Below, piece after piece: positions 37,045-43,806 of a stretch of 64,000 nt of DNA. The notes below the pieces were generated by a model. It was not told the DNA's origin. It made no database searches and saw only the letters and a list, made by a program, of their open reading frames with translations. The DNA lies in NCBI RefSeq assembly GCF_022810305.1, contig NZ_JALGQH010000011.1:62001-126000 (forward strand), written 5' to 3'. Position numbers and translations under genes: made by a program. Position 1 is the first letter of the stretch, and every line of letters starts with the position of its first letter. This stretch comes from Rhodococcus sp. ARC_M6. GTDB lineage: Bacteria > Actinomycetota > Actinomycetes > Mycobacteriales > Mycobacteriaceae.

Positions 37045-38487
37045 TCAGACCTTCGCGACAGACTTCGGTGGAGTGGTTTCGGCTGACGAGGCAATCTTTC
37101 GTGCCGGAATCAGCGTCGTGATGGCGGCCGCGAACAGTGCGGCGCCGCAAGCGATGAGAAGTCCGGTGCGGAATCCGGCTTCCGTCGGCAAGGTGTGTCC
37201 GCCGAAGTCCATGCTCATCTGCGCGAGAACAACGCCGACGACGGCAGCGGAGATCGAGGTGCCGACCGAGCGCATCAGTGTGTTGAAGCTGTTTGCCGAT
37301 CCGGTAGCGGACGGCGGGACCGCGCCCATGATCAGTGCCGGCATCGAGCCGTAGGCAAGGCCGATTCCCGCGTTGCAGATGCACGTGACGATCAACAGTC
37401 CCCAGGTCGATCCCATGAAGAACATCGAGGATCCGTAACCCGCGGCGATGACCAGAGTTCCGAGCAGCAGCGTCATTTTTGGCCCCCGGCTAGCGGAGAG
37501 TTTTGCGCCGGCGACGGAGACAGCCATCATGACAAACCCGCCGGGCAGCATCCACAGTCCCATTGCCAGCATCGACTGTCCCATGCCGTATCCGGTGGCT
37601 GCAGGCAGCTGGAGTAGCTGAGGAAGGATCAGTGCCTGGGCGTACATTGCGAAGCCGACAGCGATGGAAGCCCCATTGGTGAACAACACCTGAGGCCGCG
37701 CGGCGATGCGGAGATCGACCAACGGATCGTCGGTGCTCAGTTCCCACCAACCCCACGCCGCCAGGACGATGATGGTGGTCGCGAACAGGCCGAGGATCGA
37801 TCCGCTGGTCCAGCCCCAGTCGCCGCCCTTCGAGACGCCCAGGAGGAGTGATATCAAGCCGACTCCCAGACCGAGGGCGCCGATCAGATCGAAGCGGCCA
37901 CCGGGATTATGCACGGGGGTGGCGGGAACGAAGAACCAGATCAGCACTGCGATTGCAACACTGAGGACGGCAGATCCCCAGAAGAGAACGCGCCAACTGG
38001 TGTGCTCTGCCACGGCAGCGGCCATGGGGAGTCCGAGGGCGCCGCCGATGCCCATGGAAGAGCTCATCAGGGCGATGGCGGAATGAAGCTTCTCCGGGGG
38101 GAGCAGGTCACGTAGGGCGCTGATACCCAACGGGATCATGCCGACGCCGATTCCCTGGAGTCCGCGGCCGATGACCATCGGCATCAATGACGACGCCATA
38201 GCGGCGACAACTGATCCGGCAATCAGCGGAATCGAGCAGATCAGGATCATCTTTCGTTTGCCGTACAGATCGCCGAGTCGGCCGGTGATCGGTGTTGCCA
38301 CTGCGCCGGCGAGCAATGTGGCCGTGATGACCCACGACGCGTTGGATGCCGATGTGTTGAGCAGTTTGGGGAGATCCCCGATCAGCGGCACGACGATCGT
38401 CTGCATGAGCGCAGCGACGATGCCCGCAAATGCGAGCACTCCGACGAGGCCGCCGGGGCGGACGTCGGGTTGCGTCGAACTTTCCAC
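37045..38487 (-). CDS. MFS multidrug transporter (EmrB/QacA, DHA2-like)
   Basis: A 480-residue major facilitator with about 14 hydrophobic segments, characteristic of the DHA2 drug:H+ antiporters. The loop 2-3 motif GRLGDLYGKRKM is present (about residues 69-80), and motif C-like sequence occurs near SSSMGIGGALGLPMAA. The GTG at 38487 follows AAGGAGA. It is divergent from a MarR regulator that probably controls it. The substrate is unknown. Confidence 0.9.
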   Translation of the reverse strand: MESSTQPDVRPGGLVGVLAFAGIVAALMQTIVVPLIGDLPKLLNTSASNASWVITATLLAGAVATPITGRLGDLYGKRKMILICSIPLIAGSVVAAMASSLMPMVIGRGLQGIGVGMIPLGISALRDLLPPEKLHSAIALMSSSMGIGGALGLPMAAAVAEHTSWRVLFWGSAVLSVAIAVLIWFFVPATPVHNPGGRFDLIGALGLGVGLISLLLGVSKGGDWGWTSGSILGLFATTIIVLAAWGWWELSTDDPLVDLRIAARPQVLFTNGASIAVGFAMYAQALILPQLLQLPAATGYGMGQSMLAMGLWMLPGGFVMMAVSVAGAKLSASRGPKMTLLLGTLVIAAGYGSSMFFMGSTWGLLIVTCICNAGIGLAYGSMPALIMGAVPPSATGSANSFNTLMRSVGTSISAAVVGVVLAQMSMDFGGHTLPTEAGFRTGLLIACGAALFAAAITTLIPARKIASSAETTPPKSVAKV

Positions 38488-38511
38488 GCGCTTCTCCTTA
38501 ATTTGTATAAA

Positions 38512-38553
38512 GTAAAGAATCGTTTACGATGCGAATGACTTGCATCATGCAAG
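38512..38553. promoter_or_regulatory. Two palindromes, candidate MarR operators
   Basis: GTAAA-N6-TTTAC at 38512-38527 and the perfect 15-bp palindrome CTTGCA-TCA-TGCAAG at 38539-38553 lie in the 172-base divergent promoter region between the MFS gene and the MarR gene. Palindromes of this size fit MarR dimers. Binding is inferred from position. Confidence 0.55.
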
Positions 38554-38659
38554 AGGTGTGCAGCATACATATTGTTTGTAGTGTGCACATTCCGGTGGGG
38601 TACCGTCGGGCCGGATTCCGGATGCACGGAGCCAAGAGTGGATCGACAGAAGGACTGGC

Positions 38660-39115
38660 ATGGACAAGCCCACGCATTTGATCGAATTCGAGACCATGCT
38701 CCTGGGGCGATACCTGACCCTGCCGGTCCCTCGATCCAAGCGTGACGTCAGCAATCTCGACCGCAGTGCCTACACGTTGTTGAGTCGCATCAGTATTGAC
38801 GGCCCGATGTCCATCGGTGAACTCACCGACGCCTTCGGGTTGGATACGTCGACGTTGAGTCGTCAAACCTCATCGATATTGAATTCCGGACTTGTGGAAC
38901 GTATTTCGGACCCGGCTGGGGGAATGGCGCGCAAGTTTCGGATCACCGACGAGGGGGCGCGCAGGCTTGAAGTCGCGCGTGCCGACAACATCGCCGGATT
39001 GGGTCTGGTGATGGAAGATTGGGATCCCGAGGACGTCGCCACCTTTGCGTCGTGGCTGCAGCGTTTCAATACCGACATCGAAAGACTGGCCGGGCGACCC
39101 TGGCCGCGTACATAG
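38660..39115 (+). CDS. MarR family transcriptional regulator
   Basis: A 151-residue winged-helix regulator. The recognition region SIGELTDAFGLDTSTLSRQTSSILNSGLVERI spans about residues 51-82 and is followed by a wing (GGMARKFRITDEG). It is divergent from the MFS pump and probably its repressor. The downstream flavin monooxygenase gene starts 98 bases later and could also be under its control. Confidence 0.9.
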   Translation: MDKPTHLIEFETMLLGRYLTLPVPRSKRDVSNLDRSAYTLLSRISIDGPMSIGELTDAFGLDTSTLSRQTSSILNSGLVERISDPAGGMARKFRITDEGARRLEVARADNIAGLGLVMEDWDPEDVATFASWLQRFNTDIERLAGRPWPRT

Positions 39116-39137
39116 GCGGAGTTCGTACTCCTGGCAT

Positions 39138-39153
39138 TGCAACGGATTGCAAC
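39138..39153 (+). promoter_or_regulatory. 10-bp-phased TGCAAC direct repeat upstream of the monooxygenase gene
   Basis: TGCAAC occurs at 39138-39143 and 39148-39153, exactly 10 bases apart within a near-perfect repeat of ATTGCAACGG. This matches one arm of the boxes at 35724-35777. It ends 60 bases before the monooxygenase start codon. Confidence 0.55.
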
Positions 39154-39213
39154 GCTTGTGGCCCGAGCCTGCGATGCGATGTGCTGTGTATCACATTCCG
39201 AGAAGGAGAAGTG

Positions 39214-41055
39214 ATGACGCAAACCATCGATTCCACGGTTTCACTCACAGTGGCTGTGACACCTCAGGAGCAGACGCCTCAGGAACGCGTCGACGCCTGG
39301 CTGACAGAGTTCGAAGCCGCTCTTGCAGATCGTGACATCGCACGCGTCGCGGCAAAATTCGCTCTCGACAGTTTCTGGCGTGACCTGGTCACATTCACCT
39401 GGAACATCAAAACCGTCGAAGGACGTGAGCAGATTGTCGACATGCTCACCGAGCGTCTCGACGACACTGATCCGTCTGGATTTCGCACCGCCGAGACGCC
39501 GGACGAAGCTGACGGAGTCACTTCTGCCTGGATCGAATTCGAGACGGCAACCGGCCGGGCCCACGGACACCTTCGATTGAAGGGTGATGAGGCCTGGACG
39601 TTGCTGACGTCTCTCCAGGAACTCAAAGGCCACGAAGAAGGTAAGGGAGCCCGTCGACCCCGCGGGGCGAAGCACGGTGCCGACCCCAACCGGGTGACTT
39701 GGGCAGAGCAGAAGGAAAACGAAGACCGCGAACTCGGTTACACCGCACAGCCTTACGTCGTGATCGTCGGCGGCGGGCAGGGCGGTATCGCGCTCGGCGC
39801 CCGTATGCGTCAACTCGGTGTCCCGGCCATCGTGATCGACAGTCACGAACGCCCCGGGGATCAGTGGCGCGGACGCTACAAGTCCCTGTGCCTGCATGAT
39901 CCGGTCTGGTACGACCACCTGCCCTACATGCCGTTCCCCGACAACTGGCCGGTGTTCGCCCCCAAGGACAAGATCGGCGACTGGCTCGAGATGTACACCA
40001 AGGTCATGGAGGTTCCGTACTGGAGTTCCACCACCTGCACCTCGGCGTCGTACGACGAGAAAGCTCAGGAATGGACCGTGAACGTCAACCGTGGTGGTGA
40101 GCAGTTGACGTTGCGCCCCAAGCAGTTGGTGATGGCTACCGGAATGTCCGGCAAGGCAAACGTTCCGACGTTCCCGGGTCAGGACAAGTTCCTGGGCGAT
40201 CAGCACCACTCGAGCAAGCATCCCGGCCCGGATCAGTACGTAGGCAAAAAGGTCGTGGTCATCGGGGCTAACAACTCCGCACATGACATCTGTGGCGCAC
40301 TGTGGGAGAACGGCGTCGACGTCACGATGGTGCAGCGCAGTTCGACGCACATCGTGAAGTCGGATTCGTTGATGGACTTGGGCTTGGGTGATCTGTACTC
40401 GGAGCGTGCACTGGCCGCCGGAATGACCACTCATAAAGCCGATCTGACATTCGGATCGCTGCCGTACCGGATCATGCACGAATTCCAGATTCCCGTGTAC
40501 GACGCAATCCGTGAGCGGGACAAGGACTTCTACGACAGGCTCGAGCAGGCCGGCTTCGAGCACGACTGGGGCGACGACGGTTCGGGCCTGTTCATGAAGT
40601 ACCTACGACGCGGCTCGGGCTACTACATCGACGTCGGTGCAGCCGAATTGGTTGCCAACGGAGATATCAAGCTCGCCCACGGGAATGCTCGTGAATTGAC
40701 CGCTGACAGTGTCGTTCTCGAAGACGGTACGGAACTGCCGGCCGATGTCGTGGTGTACGCAACCGGTTACGGCTCGATGAACGGGTGGGTTGCCGATCTG
40801 ATCGGTCAGGATGTTGCAGACAAGGTCGGCAAAGTTTGGGGCCTCGGCTCGGACACAACCAAGGATCCGGGCCCGTGGGAAGGCGAGCAGCGCAACATGT
40901 GGAAGCCGACGCAGCAGGAAGCTCTCTGGTTCCACGGCGGCAATCTGCATCAGTCGCGGCACTATTCGCTGTATCTCGCGCTTCAACTCAAGGCGCGCTA
41001 CGAGGGCATCCCGACGCCGGTGTACGGCTTGCAGGAAGTGCATCATCTGAAGTGA
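39214..41055 (+). CDS. Flavin-containing monooxygenase with N-terminal NTF2-like domain
   Basis: A 613-residue protein. Residues about 18-135 resemble an NTF2/SnoaL-like domain (RVDAWLTEFEAALADRDIARVAAKF; DLVTFTWNIKTVEGREQIVDML). From about residue 180 comes a class B flavoprotein monooxygenase: FAD motif VVIVGGGQGGIALGARM, NADPH motif VVVIGANNSAHDI (about residue 350) and a late ATGYGSMNGW. The NADPH motif has GANNS instead of GxGxxG/A, as in several related FMO-like proteins. Substrates could be ketones, amines or sulfides. The ATG at 39214 follows AAGGAG; a GTG at 39211 is too close to it. Confidence 0.85.
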   Translation: MTQTIDSTVSLTVAVTPQEQTPQERVDAWLTEFEAALADRDIARVAAKFALDSFWRDLVTFTWNIKTVEGREQIVDMLTERLDDTDPSGFRTAETPDEADGVTSAWIEFETATGRAHGHLRLKGDEAWTLLTSLQELKGHEEGKGARRPRGAKHGADPNRVTWAEQKENEDRELGYTAQPYVVIVGGGQGGIALGARMRQLGVPAIVIDSHERPGDQWRGRYKSLCLHDPVWYDHLPYMPFPDNWPVFAPKDKIGDWLEMYTKVMEVPYWSSTTCTSASYDEKAQEWTVNVNRGGEQLTLRPKQLVMATGMSGKANVPTFPGQDKFLGDQHHSSKHPGPDQYVGKKVVVIGANNSAHDICGALWENGVDVTMVQRSSTHIVKSDSLMDLGLGDLYSERALAAGMTTHKADLTFGSLPYRIMHEFQIPVYDAIRERDKDFYDRLEQAGFEHDWGDDGSGLFMKYLRRGSGYYIDVGAAELVANGDIKLAHGNARELTADSVVLEDGTELPADVVVYATGYGSMNGWVADLIGQDVADKVGKVWGLGSDTTKDPGPWEGEQRNMWKPTQQEALWFHGGNLHQSRHYSLYLALQLKARYEGIPTPVYGLQEVHHLK

Positions 41056-41065
41056 CGCCCGCTTG

Positions 41066-41113
41066 TGCTGTGCGCCTTTATTAACCGCCCGCGGTTAATA
41101 AAGGCGCACAGCA
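41066..41113. terminator. Long near-perfect palindrome between converging genes
   Basis: Bases 41066-41088 pair perfectly with 41091-41113 (23 bp), starting 11 bases after the monooxygenase stop and ending 3 bases before the end of cbtA. It would terminate transcription from both sides. The stem centre is AT-rich (TTTATTAA) and both ends are GC-rich. Confidence 0.75.
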
Positions 41114-41116
41114 GTT

Positions 41117-41869
41117 TCAGCGAATAGCGAACTTCTTCGCGATTTCGGCATCCTTCGAGGCACGCTCGGTGAGGAAGGCAAAAGCCAATCCGAGAACGAG
41201 CCACAACGTCGCCTGCGTAGCGAGCGACGACAATCGGAACTCCCACAACAGAGTTGCCGGAAAATCGTCACCGACCTCGTTGATCGTGGGCAGTGATACG
41301 TAACCGATCGCGACGATCACCAAGAACGCAGCAACCGGAGCAGCGATCCGGACACTGATGAACTCATGGGCTGAAACAGCTTTCGCGGCGGCTGCCGCAG
41401 CGGTGACGGCCAGCAAGCCCAGAATGACGGTGGCAAGCCACAGTAGCGTCCGCTGGTTGATGGTGTCGGGATCGCCGACAGCGGGTGGGTTGGCCGGGTA
41501 CTTGAAGAAGGGCACGGCTTCGATAGCGAGCCACCCGCCGGTAGCGATGGTTATCGCCAACAACGGCCCGGCCATGGAGGTGATCCGTCGGGCGTAGTTG
41601 GCAACTACGGCGAAGATCGCACCCAATGCCAGTCCAGCCAATGACGTAGCGAGAAAGAGTCCGGCGCGCTGGCCGTCACGGGTGACGAGGGGTGCTTCTT
41701 CGCTGCCGTGTGTATGCCCGCCGGCACTGCTGGCTTCCTCGATCGCGATGGCGGCATTGACGTGCGGTTCACCCAGCACGTATGCAACACCGCCGGCAAG
41801 AATGCCCGCGATCAAACCGGCCAACAAGCCACGAATCAGAAGCTTCGTGAAATTGTCGGCTAGTGGCAC
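41117..41869 (-). CDS. cbtA: Cobalt transporter subunit CbtA
   Basis: A 250-residue membrane protein with five to six membrane segments matching the CbtA family, predicted cobalt transporters found under cobalamin riboswitches. A histidine-containing loop (GGHTHGSEE, about residues 50-58) could bind metal. It overlaps the end of cbtB by 10 bases and is cotranscribed with it. Confidence 0.85.
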   Translation of the reverse strand: MPLADNFTKLLIRGLLAGLIAGILAGGVAYVLGEPHVNAAIAIEEASSAGGHTHGSEEAPLVTRDGQRAGLFLATSLAGLALGAIFAVVANYARRITSMAGPLLAITIATGGWLAIEAVPFFKYPANPPAVGDPDTINQRTLLWLATVILGLLAVTAAAAAAKAVSAHEFISVRIAAPVAAFLVIVAIGYVSLPTINEVGDDFPATLLWEFRLSSLATQATLWLVLGLAFAFLTERASKDAEIAKKFAIR

Positions 41870-42054
41870 GGCAAGCCCATCAAGTGGCGTCCGTCGTGCA
41901 TCAGTTCATGCATGTACATGCCGGTGCGCGAGATTGCGCCCTGGTCGAATCCGACCACGTAGAGAGCCAGCATCGCGAGCACAACTATGGCTGCGGCGAT
42001 GAAAGCGAGACGAGTCGAATCGATCGACGTGTCGGGAGAATAGGCGAGTGCCAT
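41860..42054 (-). CDS. cbtB: Cobalt transporter subunit CbtB
   Basis: A 64-residue protein with one membrane segment (FIAAAIVVLAMLALYVVGF) and a C-terminal histidine-rich motif, MHELMHDGRHLMGLPCH, characteristic of CbtB and probably the metal-capturing end. The ATG at 42054 is chosen because AGGAGG at 42060-42065 lies 5 bases upstream. That ribosome binding site is part of a hairpin next to the cobalamin riboswitch. Confidence 0.88.
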   Translation of the reverse strand: MALAYSPDTSIDSTRLAFIAAAIVVLAMLALYVVGFDQGAISRTGMYMHELMHDGRHLMGLPCH

Positions 42055-42186
42055 CGAAGCCTCCTGGGATTTCGCGTCCCCTAGGTCCATGCGATGGCCG
42101 AAGTGTCTGGCTGTCGAGGTGGTTCACCTCGAATTACAGTGGCGCGACCGCTCCGGGCTTACACCGGATTCCTGTCGGACCATCGC
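42055..42186 (-). ncRNA. Cobalamin riboswitch with ribosome-binding-site hairpin
   Basis: Read on the minus strand, the leader of cbtBA has conserved features of a cobalamin riboswitch: a closing stem GCGATGG/CCATCGC (42186-42180 with 42097-42091), GGAATCCGGTG, then AAGCCCGGAGCGG and CGCGCCACTGTAA, and GCCAGACAC near the 3' end. Downstream, CCT and GGGA (42085-42077) can pair with TCCC and AGG (42069-42063), covering part of the cbtB ribosome binding site AGGAGG. This predicts that B12 shuts off translation of the cobalt uptake genes. The element family is established knowledge; the hairpin role is inferred. Confidence 0.88.
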
Positions 42187-42220
42187 GTTTACAAGCGAAC
42201 CATAGCAGCGAATGGCGTCT

Positions 42221-42267
42221 GATCGTGAAGGATTTCGCTCGCCAGGCGAACGAAATCCTTCACGATC
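42221..42267 (-). terminator. Long palindrome after mhuD
   Basis: A 17-bp perfect stem (42221-42237 with 42251-42267) extends by five more pairs after one mismatch, leaving almost no loop. It begins 6 bases after the mhuD stop on the minus strand and lies upstream of the riboswitch. It probably ends the mhuD transcript. Confidence 0.7.
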
Positions 42268-42272
42268 GTCAC

Positions 42273-42581
42273 TCAACTCTTGGCTGGGACGTCCAGAACT
42301 ACCTCGAATTCGAGCAGCGACGCACCCGAAGCGACAGGCTTCGCACGCTCACCGGAGTGTGCTGCGCGGGCCGGACCGTCGCGCCAGTCGGCGAACGCCT
42401 GCTCGGTCTCCCACTGCGTCACCACGAAGTAGCGACTCTCGCCCGCAGTGGGACGGAGGAGTTGGAATCCGAGGAAACCGGGAGAGTTCTCCACTGCGGA
42501 AGCGCGTGCTGCGAAGCGCTTCTCCAGTTCGGGGCCGGCGCCCTCAGGAATTTCGATTGCATTGATCTTCACGACTGCCAT
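42273..42581 (-). CDS. mhuD: Haem-degrading monooxygenase MhuD
   Basis: A 102-residue ABM-fold enzyme that binds haem and opens the porphyrin to mycobilin while releasing iron. It closely resembles the M. tuberculosis protein (VENSPGFLGFQLLRP is shared). The residues known to matter in MhuD are kept at the same positions: Asn7 (AVVKIN), Trp66 (ADWRDG) and His75 (ARAAH). The ATG at 42581 gives the standard N-terminus. It is divergent from the alpha/beta hydrolase, as in the Rv3592-Rv3591c pair. Confidence 0.92.
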   Translation of the reverse strand: MAVVKINAIEIPEGAGPELEKRFAARASAVENSPGFLGFQLLRPTAGESRYFVVTQWETEQAFADWRDGPARAAHSGERAKPVASGASLLEFEVVLDVPAKS

Positions 42582-42616
42582 GTATCCGACATTACCGCGC
42601 GCGCTCACCGCGTACG

Positions 42617-43369
42617 GTGACACTCGTGTTGCATGACGAAGGTGGGACGGGTCGGCCGATTCTTTTGTTGCACGGCCTCATGGGTAGTGCGCGAACGTGG
42701 CGCCGGCACGTGCCGTGGATTCGCGAGTTCGGACACGTCTACACGTTTGACGCGGCCGGGCACGGTCGACCCGCGCCGAAGGAGCTGACGACGGAGGCGT
42801 TTGTCGAGGACGTGGCGGCGGCAGTTGCGGGAATCGACGAGCCGATGATCGTGATCGGGCACTCGATGGGCGCTTTGCATGCCTGGTGTTTTGCAGCGGC
42901 CCATCCGGAAAAAGTACAGGCCTTGGTCCTCGAAGACATGGCACCCGACTTCCGCGGACGCACCGCGGAGAACTGGGCGCAGATGGTATCGGCGTGGCCC
43001 CAACCCTTTGCTACCGAAGATGCGGCAAAGGAGTTCTTCGGCCCGGTTGCCGGACAATACTTTCTGGATTCATTCACCCGTCGCGACGACGGTTGGTACC
43101 TCCACGGTGACGTCTCAACGTTTCGGGATATCTCCGAGGAATGGGGAACGCGCCATTTCTGGGACCAGTGGGTTGCGGTGACTGCGCAGACCTTGCTTAT
43201 CGAGGGCGAGTACACGATCACGCCGGACGGTCAGATGCGTGAGATGGCGCAGCGTCCCGGAACGCAGTACGTACGCATTGCCGACGCCGGGCACTTGGTT
43301 CATGACGATCAACCGCAGAGTTATCGGGACGTCGTGACTGAGTTCTTGGTAGCTCAGAGCGCGAGCTGA
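42617..43369 (+). CDS. Alpha/beta-hydrolase
   Basis: A 250-residue cytosolic hydrolase with LLLHGLMGSARTW as oxyanion region, nucleophile elbow GHSMGALHA (Ser at about residue 84) and catalytic His in ADAGHLVHDDQP (about residue 231). There is no signal peptide. The GTG start is at 42617, 35 bases from the divergent mhuD start. It corresponds to Rv3591c of M. tuberculosis, for which no substrate is established to my knowledge. Its last 16 bases overlap the end of the convergent HIT gene. Confidence 0.85.
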   Translation: MTLVLHDEGGTGRPILLLHGLMGSARTWRRHVPWIREFGHVYTFDAAGHGRPAPKELTTEAFVEDVAAAVAGIDEPMIVIGHSMGALHAWCFAAAHPEKVQALVLEDMAPDFRGRTAENWAQMVSAWPQPFATEDAAKEFFGPVAGQYFLDSFTRRDDGWYLHGDVSTFRDISEEWGTRHFWDQWVAVTAQTLLIEGEYTITPDGQMREMAQRPGTQYVRIADAGHLVHDDQPQSYRDVVTEFLVAQSAS

Positions 43370-43779
43370 CTGCGGATCGACGCTCCTGTCTGCTCGAGTT
43401 CGACAGCTCGCCGGGCCAGCAGTCCCGCGGCGAACTTCGCTTTGTCTCCGAGGTGGCGTGGGACGACGTGTAGGTGGGAATGGAAGACCGTCTGCCCTGC
43501 AGCCCGCCCGTCGTTGACCAGAAAATTGACGCCGTCCGCGGCGATATCGCATCGACGCAGTGCCCCCGCTACGAGCGTCCCGACGCGGAACATCTCAGCG
43601 CCCTCGTGGTTTTCGAGTTCGTCCAGGTTGGTCGCATGACGCTTGGGGACTATGAGTGTGTGCCCGCGACTGACCGGTCGTGCGTCGAGGAAGGCCAGCA
43701 CGGTCTCGGTTTCGAGGATCCGGATCGCCGGTTGGTCGGCTCCGACGATATTGCAGAAGGCGCAGGTATCGGTGTTCAT
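43354..43779 (-). CDS. HIT-family nucleotide hydrolase/transferase
   Basis: A 141-residue histidine-triad protein. The triad HSHLHVVP (about residues 102-109) carries the catalytic His, and the N-terminal CAFCNIV holds a Cys-x-x-Cys pair of the Hint type. Likely substrates are AMP-linked amidates or dinucleotides. The start at 43779 is chosen because MNTDTCAFC is the typical opening; the frame is open to 43806. It ends in overlap with the hydrolase gene. Confidence 0.88.
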   Translation of the reverse strand: MNTDTCAFCNIVGADQPAIRILETETVLAFLDARPVSRGHTLIVPKRHATNLDELENHEGAEMFRVGTLVAGALRRCDIAADGVNFLVNDGRAAGQTVFHSHLHVVPRHLGDKAKFAAGLLARRAVELEQTGASIRSQLAL

Positions 43780-43806
43780 ACCTACAGAATGTATCCGGTC
43801 GACCAA

